From Myxococcales bacterium (GTDB taxonomy: Bacteria > Myxococcota > Polyangia > HGW-17 > SLPX01): DNA of 7,426 nucleotides. The DNA lies in the NCBI GenBank assembly GCA_007131745.1, contig SLPX01000272.1, positions 1 through 7,426 of the forward strand, in the 5' to 3' direction. Position numbers and translations under genes: made by a program. Below are positions 1 through 7,021 of the stretch, in pieces (position 1 is the stretch's first letter; each line of letters begins with the position of its first letter). Below the pieces are notes generated by a model that worked only from the letters and a program-made list of their open reading frames with translations, was not told the origin of the DNA and ran no database searches.

Positions 1-54
1 CATCTCAACGCAGCCCTCGAGATGGGTGGTGGATGCCCCGTCTACGTACCCTGA
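1..54 (+). CDS. Possible 3' end of a plus-strand gene (edge fragment)
   Basis: Frame 1 is open from the window edge to a TGA at 52-54 and reads as a 17-residue tail ending in CPVYVP. If real, this gene converges on the minus-strand enzyme gene, with 23 bases between the two stops. The other two plus-strand frames are also open past this point, so the choice of frame rests only on plausibility. Alternatively, the bases may be spacer: the minus strand has an ATG exactly at positions 3-1 with a GAGGG about 10 bases upstream, which could start a gene downstream of the enzyme. No function can be assigned. Confidence 0.2.
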   Translation, partial: HLNAALEMGGGCPVYVP

Positions 55-77
55 ACACCTGCAAGAAAAGAAGGCTG

Positions 78-2246
78 TCAGAAATTCCTGAGTTGGGTCC
101 TCATGGAACGAACAATATCCGGGTTTTCGGCTGCAAGGTTTTTCATCTCGTTCGGATCATTTTCCAGGTCGTAGAGTTCGTAAACATTGTCTGATACGCG
201 ATGAATAAGCTTCCATTTACCCTTGATCATCATCACCATTTCGTGCGGCCACGCCTTGTATGCAGGCAACTCAGCCCTGATTATTCGCTCGTCCAACCTA
301 TTGCCGAAAAAATACGGAACAAGGCTGGATCCCATGAAGGGCTCCGGAATCTGTTCCCGAATCATGTCCACCATGGTGGGGGCTACGTCCAGGAGCATCA
401 CACGGTCATCGACCACCCGGGGCTCAACGCCGGGGACCCGAAACAGCAAGGGCACCCGCAACAAATCGTTGTACAGAGTTTGACCGTGGAAATACATCCG
501 CCTGCCCCTGAACCTGTGGCGGCCGAATGCTTCACCGTGATCCGAAAACAGAATCACCGCGGTGTTTTTGTCCAGCTCCAACTCTTTCAATTTCTCCAAC
601 ACCTCTCCCACATGGCGATCAGTGAACTTTATTTCGTAGTCGTATTTCTGGATGAGTCCTTCCCTGCCCCTCTCGGTTATCGGGTATTCCTCGTGTTCCA
701 TGTACCTACTGTGGGGATCTCCGTAATGAAGCCATAGCGCGAACCGATCACCTGATTTCTTTAGTTCTTCCAACCTGGCTATAGCCCTTCGAGTTATGTC
801 CGGCGAAGATATGTCGGTATTGGTTTCCTTGATGGTCATGTCCGGTTGATTGTCCCAATCACCGGGAGCGAAACCCTGATTCAAATTCCTCTTGGGGTGA
901 AAATAGAAATGCCTCAACACCGCCAGGTTACGATAACCCACATCCCGCAACACTTCGAATATCATGAGGTTCTTATCCAGAAACGGCGAATAGGAAGCAA
1001 AACCGTCCCGCCAATAAACCTGGGAAGGATACCGGGATGTAAGGAAACTTCCGAAAGAATGAGGCGTACGATTACCTTGTGCATAGGTCTCCCTGAAGAA
1101 AACCGACTCCTTTACGAGCTGATCTATGTTGGGCGTGATATCCCGCTTGTATTTCTCGATGCCCAGGCGGTCCGCTCTCAAGGTATCCACTATGATGACA
1201 AGGAAATTTCCGTCGAATTTAAAGGTCTTCAAAGGATCCGTATCTTCGAGTTCCTCGCGGTCCACCTTGATCGGCTCGGGTGGAGGCGGTGGTTCGGCAA
1301 TGGTTTCAACCCGCCCGAAACCACCCCCCGCGCCAAACCATCTCAACTCTCCATCTTTGTCCTTGCCCGTAACCGCCCTGCCCAACTTCAGCATAAAGCC
1401 GCCGTTAAGGGAATCATCCGACGTCACCTGGAGAAGGGCCGGCGATGTATTGTAAACTCGGGCCGAATTAATCCACGCTCCGCACATCAAGAGGATTCCA
1501 GCTGAAACAAAGACGTAACCGCTCAAGATCCTTTTAATAACACCACGGATCTTCGAGGCCGCCGCGTGCAAAGCTATCCCAAAAACAAACAGCAGGCCGA
1601 GGCCGATATAGGGGCTGAAATTTATGATCCTCCAATCTATGGAAAACAAGATGATCATTGCAGCGACCAAGGTTGCAAATAGACCTGCAACGGGGAGGAG
1701 CAGTGAAAGCGGTATTCCGAACAAGGATGGAACCAGGCGCCATACTGGTTTTGACAACCAAAAAACCGGAAAGAAGAACAGGATTGCCAAACCAGTAACC
1801 GCTGCGGCGCTCGCACCAAGGAAAACAGCAGCCAGGGCCTGGTTGTTGAAACCGGAACTCACAAACCTGTGAATTCCGTACACAATGACCGCTGAGAAAA
1901 CGATTGAGAGTCCGAGAGACCAGATCCCCGCAGCCCATTTCCGGTCGGCATCCCGATCCTCTCTGACCGATTTCCAGAGTCTTTTCATAAAACCTTTGCC
2001 GAATGCATCGTTGAGGCCCGCCCACACCAGGGAGACAAACAATCCGGCGGCAACTCCGGCCAAAAGGTAAAAACCTAGCAGGGAAACAAAGAGGTGAAAC
2101 CCCTCCATTCCCCCGAGCTTTGTTTGGGTTCGCGCCAATGTTTGAATGGTATCGGTTCCCGCCGCAGGGAAAGCCGCGATAATGCCTATTCCTACGCCGA
2201 ACCGGACAGAGGCAGCCGGACCATTTCCTTTTTTTTCTTCCGTCAT
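78..2246 (-). CDS. Membrane-anchored alkaline phosphatase/sulfatase-superfamily enzyme, Thr at nucleophile position
   Basis: The 722-residue protein has an N-terminal membrane region and a C-terminal periplasmic catalytic domain. About six hydrophobic helices are visible, near residues 49-77, 105-129, 137-163, 172-203, 207-229 and 239-260. A linker with a five-proline run (319-323) leads into the sulfatase fold from about 345. Metal-site motifs are complete: VDTLRAD (Asp354), LHYGDPH (Asp510, His512), SDHGE (Asp569, His570) and FHGQTLYND (His587). The core helix motif ending in FLTSRYPS is present, but the catalytic Cys of sulfatases aligns with Thr394 and the Arg of CxPxR with Phe398. A formylglycine cannot form there, and Thr is the nucleophile in LtaS- and EptA-type phospho-transferases of this superfamily. 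I therefore infer phosphoryl or head-group transfer, or phosphodiester hydrolysis, at the outer face of the inner membrane; the substrate is unknown. The ATG at 2246 has a weak AGG 10 bases upstream and a good promoter close by. An A8 run covers codons 4-6. The gene is divergent from a relative at 2455. Confidence 0.95.
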   Translation of the reverse strand: MTEEKKGNGPAASVRFGVGIGIIAAFPAAGTDTIQTLARTQTKLGGMEGFHLFVSLLGFYLLAGVAAGLFVSLVWAGLNDAFGKGFMKRLWKSVREDRDADRKWAAGIWSLGLSIVFSAVIVYGIHRFVSSGFNNQALAAVFLGASAAAVTGLAILFFFPVFWLSKPVWRLVPSLFGIPLSLLLPVAGLFATLVAAMIILFSIDWRIINFSPYIGLGLLFVFGIALHAAASKIRGVIKRILSGYVFVSAGILLMCGAWINSARVYNTSPALLQVTSDDSLNGGFMLKLGRAVTGKDKDGELRWFGAGGGFGRVETIAEPPPPPEPIKVDREELEDTDPLKTFKFDGNFLVIIVDTLRADRLGIEKYKRDITPNIDQLVKESVFFRETYAQGNRTPHSFGSFLTSRYPSQVYWRDGFASYSPFLDKNLMIFEVLRDVGYRNLAVLRHFYFHPKRNLNQGFAPGDWDNQPDMTIKETNTDISSPDITRRAIARLEELKKSGDRFALWLHYGDPHSRYMEHEEYPITERGREGLIQKYDYEIKFTDRHVGEVLEKLKELELDKNTAVILFSDHGEAFGRHRFRGRRMYFHGQTLYNDLLRVPLLFRVPGVEPRVVDDRVMLLDVAPTMVDMIREQIPEPFMGSSLVPYFFGNRLDERIIRAELPAYKAWPHEMVMMIKGKWKLIHRVSDNVYELYDLENDPNEMKNLAAENPDIVRSMRTQLRNF

Positions 2247-2272
2247 GAATAAAAAACCTGTTTGCAGAGTTT

Positions 2273-2302
2273 ATTACAAACCCATGGACTAAAAACCGTC
2301 AA
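2273..2302 (-). promoter_or_regulatory. Predicted sigma70 promoter for the minus-strand enzyme gene
   Basis: Read on the minus strand, the -35 box is TTGACG (2302-2297) and the -10 box is TGTAAT (2278-2273), each matching five of six consensus bases, with an 18-base spacer. Transcription would begin near 2266 and give a leader of about 20 bases that still contains the weak AGG ribosome site. The upstream half lies in the inverted repeat shared with the divergent promoter. Confidence 0.55.
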
Positions 2303-2328
2303 ATCGCAACTTTTGATACGGATTTGAC
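2298..2328. repeat. Perfect 8-bp inverted repeat between the divergent promoters
   Basis: GTCAAATC at 2298-2305 and its exact reverse complement GATTTGAC at 2321-2328 are separated by 15 bases. Each arm contains most of one -35 box, so five of the eight bases are partly explained by promoter consensus. The additional matching three bases give a symmetric site with arm centres 23 bp apart, roughly two helical turns. It could be an operator controlling both transcripts, or merely two similar promoters back to back. Confidence 0.45.
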
Positions 2329-2352
2329 AGGGCGAATACATGAACGTAAAGT
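2324..2352 (+). promoter_or_regulatory. Predicted sigma70 promoter for the rightward genes
   Basis: A perfect -35 box TTGACA (2324-2329) is followed after exactly 17 bases by TAAAGT (2347-2352), which matches four of six -10 consensus bases. Transcription would begin near 2359, leaving a leader of about 95 bases before the ATG at 2455. That leader contains a T7 run (2362-2368) and a small hairpin. Confidence 0.55.
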
Positions 2353-2369
2353 CCAACGATATTTTTTTA

Positions 2370-2383
2370 AGCGCATCGGCGCT
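2370..2383 (+). other. Small hairpin in the 5' leader of the lipoprotein enzyme gene
   Basis: AGCGC, loop ATCG, GCGCT form a perfect 5-bp stem directly after a T-rich run. No T run follows, so it is not an intrinsic terminator in the plus direction. On the minus strand the stem is followed by A residues, so it is not a terminator there either. It may only be a chance structure. Confidence 0.25.
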
Positions 2384-2454
2384 CCACAGTCTTTGAAAAC
2401 CGAGTCTTTTCGCCGAGAGACAAAAAGACAAAACGAATAACACAGAAAATACCC

Positions 2455-4953
2455 ATGCAAAACACCAGATTTCTTGTCAAGTTCGCGGCCCTGGCCGTCG
2501 CTCTTTTTAACATCACCGCTTGTGACCTTATTTCCGGAAGCGGACCGGATGAAAAACCGGCTGAAAGCGAAGAAAAACGCGTTTCCGCTTCGGATCCCGC
2601 CGACAGGGAGGATTCACAAGAACCGCAGGCCGAACAGGTAAAGCATGATCCCATACCTGAGGGATATCTCCCGGGGTTTGATTTCGTGGACAACCGGGCT
2701 GCTGCACTGCTCTACGGTGGGGGGGGCCTGGTGATTCCCTGCGGATGTCCGGGATTTGCCAAATACATAGAAGGAGGATGGAAGAATCCTTGGATCCTGA
2801 ATCGCGAAGTAAAGGTCGAAGAAGAGCATCTGCTCAAGGAGGCGCCCCAGATATCCCGTGCCGGCAAATACCCGGCCGCGTTGATCTCGGGCCGCAGCGG
2901 ATCCCTGGTATTTCCTCTGTACTGGTCAGAGAGTGGTGTAGGACGGGATTCCAAACAGGATCTCGTAATTGAAATACTCATGTTCACGTCCATGGCGAAT
3001 CAACACTTGACCCCAATGGTAAACGGCACTTCCTTGCAATCCGTAAGACTCCGCCAGGGAGTGAATCTGGTGAGACTACCGGTGGCCAACCACCTGGTTA
3101 AAAGAGGCGACAACATGCTGAGAATGGTTTTCAGCAGGTCGGGCGTGGAACACGGAGTCCCGTCAATGGGAAAGATAATTACAGGGATGGGCAGAAGACG
3201 ACCGGCCGTAAACAGCCGTTCCGCGGCAGCTCTTTTCGCAGTCGGAATCGGGGGCAAGGATTACACGTTGCCTCAAACCGATGCTATCTTTGAATCCAGG
3301 TTCCGAAAGCTTTCTGAAGACGAACCGGAAATAAAGAAACTCGTACTGAACAAAAGAGAGAAAATTAGTTATTTCGTGCTGCCGCCCCAGGAAACCATGC
3401 TCGTATTCGAGTTTTCCAAGACTGAAGCATCCGGCGGCGAGGATTCGAAAAAGAGACCGCGGTTTCTTGTGAAGGCGGAAAGCGATGAAGACGAAGAAAC
3501 GATTCTGATGAACGAGAAGGCGGTGGATGGGCGCCGAAGAAAGGTAATCGACCTGTCTCCTTATGCGGGCCGGGCAACACGCCTGGATTTCGTCAGCCCG
3601 GACGGCGCAGTGGAGTTGAGCAACATTTCCCTTCACGCAAAGCTTCAGCGCCCTCCGGCCACGTGGGAAGAAAAAGAAATTCGGTTTGTTTTCATCTGGA
3701 TGGCGGACACCCTTCGCCGGGATGCAGTCGGCGCCTATGGCGCGAAAGACGCTCACACGCCCAATTTCGATCGTTTCGCCCGGCGGTCGGTTGTTTTTGA
3801 ACAAGCCACGATCCAGGGAAACCACTCCATGACGAGTCACGGGGCTCTTCTCACCGGTCTCTACCCACCGGTGCATGGTTTCGAGACCGCAAAACGAAGA
3901 CTGACCTGTCCCCTGATCTACGAATACATGCACAAGGCAGGTTGGGTGACCGGCATTTTTTCTTCGAACGGTTATGTTTCCGACAGATGGGGATTCCATC
4001 GTGGACTGGATGTATACAGAAATTTCATCCGCGAAAACGCTGCTAATGCTTCAAGGTTTTTGTGGGGAGCCGCCGGCCGTTTTCTTAAACGACATCTGGA
4101 TGACAAGGTTTTCTTGTACCTGGCCACCATTGACCCTCACGTAACATATGATCCCCCGTCCGACCTTTTGAAACTCCATTATCCCGAGCCGTATCACGGT
4201 CCCGTGCCCCGGCGTGCCACCGGCCTGTATCTCGAACGGCTCGTGACGGGAGCGATCAGGCTTGACGACCCAAGGGACAGAAAAAGATTCAAAGCCTTGT
4301 ACAAGGGTGAAGTCAGCTACAATGATCTCTGGTTCGGAAACTTTTTGAACGATTTGGAAGAAATGGGAATTGCCGACAAGAGCCTCATCGTCCTGGTTTC
4401 GGATCATGGAGACCAATTCTGGGAGCACGGAAGCGTGGGTCACGGACGTTCTCTTTACGAAGAAGAGGTCGCAGTGCCTTTCATGATGTGGTGGCCCGGC
4501 CTTCCGGACGAAGAAATTCGAGTCGAAGGAGATGTAGACGCCATGGACATGTACGCCACGATCCTGGACCTTGTCGGACTACTGGACAAAGCGCCCTCCC
4601 AGTCAAAGAGCCTTTTGGATAGAATCCGGGGAGAAAAACCAACTATCATGCCGGCAGCATTCTCTTTTAATTACATGAGAGACAGGTCGGCAAGGATGGA
4701 TCGCTACAAATTCATAACCAGACGGCCTGAAGAGCCCGCCCTTTTCGACCTGTCCGTGGATCCCACGGAACAAAAGAACATCGCATCGACTACTCCCATA
4801 GCGCTCCGCCTCATGAGGAATACATTTTCCATTAAAAACGCTTATCTCCCGAGATGGAGCAAATCAGAATGGGGCCGTGCATCCAACCTTAAACCGGTTT
4901 TTTACCGGGCTGTAAAAGATCAGGAAGATCAACGATGGGGTCCCAGAAATTGA
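2455..4953 (+). CDS. Lipoprotein of the alkaline phosphatase/sulfatase superfamily with beta-rich N-terminal extension
   Basis: The 832-residue protein starts with a lipoprotein signal peptide: Arg5 and Lys9, a hydrophobic stretch, then lipobox I-T-A-Cys23. Asp24 at +2 would favour inner-membrane retention by the enteric rule. An acidic low-complexity linker runs to about 65. Residues 80-400 look like two beta-sandwich modules, with segments such as PMVNGTSL, a G-V-N-L-V-R-L-P strand, RGDNMLRMVFS and VIDLSPYAG that recall carbohydrate- or galactose-binding jelly rolls. The catalytic domain runs from about 408 to 800, with Asp418 and Asp423 (MADTLRRD), TIDPH (Asp560, His562), SDHGD (Asp650, His651) and VGHGRSLYEE (His663). 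The sulfatase Cys aligns with Ser458 in H-S-M-T-S-H, and the CxPxR Pro and Arg are Thr460 and His462, so it does not fit formylglycine sulfatases of either the Cys or Ser type. The start is set by the signal peptide; no strong ribosome site is visible. A G8 run (2719-2726) covers codons 89-91, just before a CGC pair (Cys96, Cys98). The substrate is unknown. Confidence 0.95.
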   Translation: MQNTRFLVKFAALAVALFNITACDLISGSGPDEKPAESEEKRVSASDPADREDSQEPQAEQVKHDPIPEGYLPGFDFVDNRAAALLYGGGGLVIPCGCPGFAKYIEGGWKNPWILNREVKVEEEHLLKEAPQISRAGKYPAALISGRSGSLVFPLYWSESGVGRDSKQDLVIEILMFTSMANQHLTPMVNGTSLQSVRLRQGVNLVRLPVANHLVKRGDNMLRMVFSRSGVEHGVPSMGKIITGMGRRRPAVNSRSAAALFAVGIGGKDYTLPQTDAIFESRFRKLSEDEPEIKKLVLNKREKISYFVLPPQETMLVFEFSKTEASGGEDSKKRPRFLVKAESDEDEETILMNEKAVDGRRRKVIDLSPYAGRATRLDFVSPDGAVELSNISLHAKLQRPPATWEEKEIRFVFIWMADTLRRDAVGAYGAKDAHTPNFDRFARRSVVFEQATIQGNHSMTSHGALLTGLYPPVHGFETAKRRLTCPLIYEYMHKAGWVTGIFSSNGYVSDRWGFHRGLDVYRNFIRENAANASRFLWGAAGRFLKRHLDDKVFLYLATIDPHVTYDPPSDLLKLHYPEPYHGPVPRRATGLYLERLVTGAIRLDDPRDRKRFKALYKGEVSYNDLWFGNFLNDLEEMGIADKSLIVLVSDHGDQFWEHGSVGHGRSLYEEEVAVPFMMWWPGLPDEEIRVEGDVDAMDMYATILDLVGLLDKAPSQSKSLLDRIRGEKPTIMPAAFSFNYMRDRSARMDRYKFITRRPEEPALFDLSVDPTEQKNIASTTPIALRLMRNTFSIKNAYLPRWSKSEWGRASNLKPVFYRAVKDQEDQRWGPRN

Positions 4954-5023
4954 TTTGTGCGGATCATGTGCTAATTTTGCAAACAATCGGAAATACTTGA
5001 CCGGACCTGCTGCTGAACCGACA

Positions 5024-6406
5024 TTGAAGACAACAACGGCAAAAAAAAGAAAACTAGAGCTTGAAACATCAGTGCCGATCACGGCGATCGCATTGATAGC
5101 CATTTGTCTCTCCCATTCGCCGGCATGCAAAAAATCTGCAGAAGACCGCTCCCCCGAACCCGCCGAGACAGGAAACCTTCACTCTGAATCAAAAGCGGAT
5201 CTCAAAACAGGATCTACAGCGGTCGAGGCCGGGCGGCTTGTTGCAAAGGCCATCGATGCTGCGGGAGGAAAAACCGCACTGAAAAAGAACCTGTCCACGT
5301 ATACAACCCGATCCCGTGGCGAAAGACACAACGAAGCTTTTGAATCGCTTATTTCCTGGAAGAGTCCGGACACCATGCTGATGGTGTTGAACTCGGGCGA
5401 ACAAAGATTTTTGCTTAAGAAAGACAGGTGCGTGATTCAAGATAAGGGAGTGACCTTTGAATGCACCTCATCCCGGCGGAAAGAGCTTTTCCAAACCGCA
5501 TGGATGACACATCTGGCGCATCTCTATCCCCTGGTGGATGGCTCAGTTGTTCTCCAAACAGGTCCCGACACAGTGCTCAAAACTCCCGATGGGTCAGACT
5601 CCAAAAAAGTGTTTTCAATCATAGCAAGCCCGAAAATTAATTCTTCCGGACAAAGCTTCGATTCCCAAGCAGAAAGCAAAACAGATTACCAGCCTTCAAA
5701 AAAAGCTCCGGTCATCCTCTATTTCGACAAGCAATCTTATCGTCTCGCGGGAATAGCCCAGCACGAAGAACCGCAGCCGCAAACCCTTACCTTGTTCGGG
5801 TTTCACCGCGAAACAGGGGGGATTATGGTTCCGGAAAAGAGACTCTTGGTCCGTGGATCCGCAACGATCGTGACAGAGAGGACCGCGGAAACAGAGTTCG
5901 GCGTTTTCCACGATGATGAAGCGGACAAAGCAGTCGCCACCCGCTGGGAGGAATCCGAAACTTGCAACCTCCCTGCAAAAACCTATGCGCTATCCAAGCA
6001 CATGAATCATTACGAATCCTTTCACGAGGTAGTCGAGCATTTCGCAAAAAGAATGCACAGTGACGGCCTTGTAATGACCGGACCGGCGGAAGTTGCTGTT
6101 TTGACAAGATTCCGGGATATAAAAAACATCAGAAAGATCCCGCTGGAGATACGAATTCCGTCCGGGAAGGCAAGGGATTCCAAAAAGAGTCCTGGAGGAA
6201 TCGTCACCAAATTTTTGAAGGAACGCCGTGGGTTATGCATGCCCACCAGGGGTACAATGGCTCAGGCCCTGGATCGATTGTCCCGGCTCAAGGTTCAGGC
6301 AAAAAGAAAATTCGGGAAAATATCGGATCCAATGATACGGATCTTTCCCGCGCAAGATATGAAAGAAGGTCATGGAATCTACGAACTCATAGTAACCTTT
6401 CGCTGA
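5024..6406 (+). CDS. Lipoprotein with LolA-like half-barrel and GyrI-like ligand-binding domain (tentative)
   Basis: From the TTG at 5024 the protein has 460 residues and a standard lipoprotein leader: KKRK, a hydrophobic stretch, then S-P-A-Cys35 with Lys36 at +2. The frame is open upstream to a TTG at 4955, one base after the previous stop, but that would put some 55 residues before the lipidated Cys; TTG 4997 and GTG 5072 are other options. No ATG fits. Residues about 67-295 follow the order of LolA-like lipoprotein-sorting half-barrels: an A-A-G-G helix, paired strands, LAHLYPLVDG, then LYFDKQSYRLAGI and a GGIMVPEK turn. Residues about 315-460 show two beta-alpha-beta-beta repeats typical of GyrI-like or AraC effector-binding domains. 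The first runs from AKTYALSKHM to LEIRIP (Glu375) and the second from GLCMPTRGTM to YELIVTF (Glu454); Glu at these strand positions commonly faces the ligand pocket. Both domain calls are by eye. I infer a periplasmic or outer-membrane binder of a hydrophobic ligand. An A8 run lies in the leader (5041-5048). It probably shares a transcript with the gene before it. Confidence 0.88.
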   Translation: MKTTTAKKRKLELETSVPITAIALIAICLSHSPACKKSAEDRSPEPAETGNLHSESKADLKTGSTAVEAGRLVAKAIDAAGGKTALKKNLSTYTTRSRGERHNEAFESLISWKSPDTMLMVLNSGEQRFLLKKDRCVIQDKGVTFECTSSRRKELFQTAWMTHLAHLYPLVDGSVVLQTGPDTVLKTPDGSDSKKVFSIIASPKINSSGQSFDSQAESKTDYQPSKKAPVILYFDKQSYRLAGIAQHEEPQPQTLTLFGFHRETGGIMVPEKRLLVRGSATIVTERTAETEFGVFHDDEADKAVATRWEESETCNLPAKTYALSKHMNHYESFHEVVEHFAKRMHSDGLVMTGPAEVAVLTRFRDIKNIRKIPLEIRIPSGKARDSKKSPGGIVTKFLKERRGLCMPTRGTMAQALDRLSRLKVQAKRKFGKISDPMIRIFPAQDMKEGHGIYELIVTFR

Positions 6407-6524
6407 AACTCCTCTGTTTTGCAATATCCCGCGATGAATGTTATTTCTTTCGGGCGCGAGCCGGGATATATTCGCCAAAATAAATGAAAACTCGGAAAAA
6501 CCCAAATAACCGGAGATCAAGATC
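6407..6524. other. 118-bp spacer with an 8-bp dyad
   Basis: This is the longest gap in the rightward gene set. It contains an inverted repeat, ATATCCCG at 6424-6431 and CGGGATAT at 6462-6469, with a 30-base loop. No T run follows, so it is not a convincing intrinsic terminator. A TATATT at 6467-6472 resembles a -10 box, but no matching -35 box lies 16-18 bases upstream. An internal promoter or operator is possible but weakly supported. Confidence 0.3.
6512..6516 (+). promoter_or_regulatory. Ribosome binding site for the gene at 6525
   Basis: GGAGA lies 8 bases before the ATG at 6525 and is the clearest Shine-Dalgarno sequence in the window. It supports this start over the in-frame ATG at 6543. 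Confidence 0.6.
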
Positions 6525-7007
6525 ATGAAGCCCGGATTCGAAATGAAAGAACTCATGAAAGGATGGCACCACTTCACCCATCCGGCATTCGGATCGCCGG
6601 AGGAACGTTTGCTGTATTTCAACATAACCTGGGGTCAAGATTTCAGGGAATTCCTGAATCCATCGAACCCCTCGTTTTTTACGGCACGGGCCGAAGGTGA
6701 GATATTCGTTGAAGGCCTCACAAAAGACCCCGTTGAAACCAGAGGAAGTTTGAACCTGAGCTATCTTGAAAGAACAGAACTTCGCTATGATCTGGCTTTT
6801 GAGGTGGAAGAAAAGAAGTATGTTTTTGTGGGCAGAAAACGAAATGTGAAGCTTTGGAAGCCATGGATGCTTCCCAAAACCCACACAACTTGTTATGGGC
6901 TGATCGAAGATGAAGAATACAAGGTGATCTCCAGATCGGTTGTGCATTTTCCCATGGATGCAAAAGGCATTCTGGATTTCCTCGGGAGTTTCAGGGTTTT
7001 CACCTGA
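6525..7007 (+). CDS. Small soluble protein resembling the domain attached to GMC-type cholesterol oxidases
   Basis: The 160-residue protein has no signal peptide, lipobox or membrane segment, so it is predicted to be cytoplasmic. Its order of motifs matches, by eye, a lipocalin-like or beta-barrel domain found fused to GMC/cholesterol-oxidase-like and alpha/beta-hydrolase enzymes in actinobacteria and myxobacteria. It has an N-terminal MKELMKGWHHF (compare ETMxG in the family), a strand at 30-35, a DFREFL segment, EGEIFVEGL (58-65), RGSLNL (73-78) and ELRYDLAFEV (85-94). It continues with YVFVGRKRN (99-107), a Trp-containing loop and a T-T-x-Y strand (121-124), and ends with MDAKGILDFLGSFRV (144-158). 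Here the domain stands alone with no oxidase attached. I infer a binding or accessory role for a hydrophobic or steroid-like ligand, with low certainty. A good ribosome site precedes the ATG. The next gene begins 14 bases after its stop, which suggests cotranscription. Confidence 0.88.
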   Translation: MKPGFEMKELMKGWHHFTHPAFGSPEERLLYFNITWGQDFREFLNPSNPSFFTARAEGEIFVEGLTKDPVETRGSLNLSYLERTELRYDLAFEVEEKKYVFVGRKRNVKLWKPWMLPKTHTTCYGLIEDEEYKVISRSVVHFPMDAKGILDFLGSFRVFT

Positions 7008-7021
7008 AAGACGTTTCTTCC

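Noticed and set aside
846..1505. 219-codon plus-strand open frame inside the minus-strand enzyme gene
   Set aside because: It is antisense to the catalytic domain, whose motifs (VDTLRAD, the Thr394 helix) are intact on the other strand; the translated frame shows no recognisable domain.
3163..3999. 278-codon minus-strand open frame opposite the lipoprotein enzyme gene
   Set aside because: It covers the intact MADTLRRD and Ser458 motifs on the plus strand and has no signal, domain or ribosome site of its own.
4891..4917. Palindrome AAACCGGTTT and an overlapping TTTTAC/GTAAAA hairpin as a terminator
   Set aside because: Both lie within the last codons of the lipoprotein enzyme gene, and no T run follows the stem.
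78..4953. Calling the two enzymes arylsulfatases
   Set aside because: The fold and metal motifs fit, but the Cys/Ser-x-Pro-x-Arg modification motif is absent in both, so sulfatase activity is not supported by the sequence.
6424..6469. Intrinsic terminator between the genes at 5024 and 6525
   Set aside because: The dyad has a 30-base loop and is not followed by a run of T, so it is listed only as a spacer feature.
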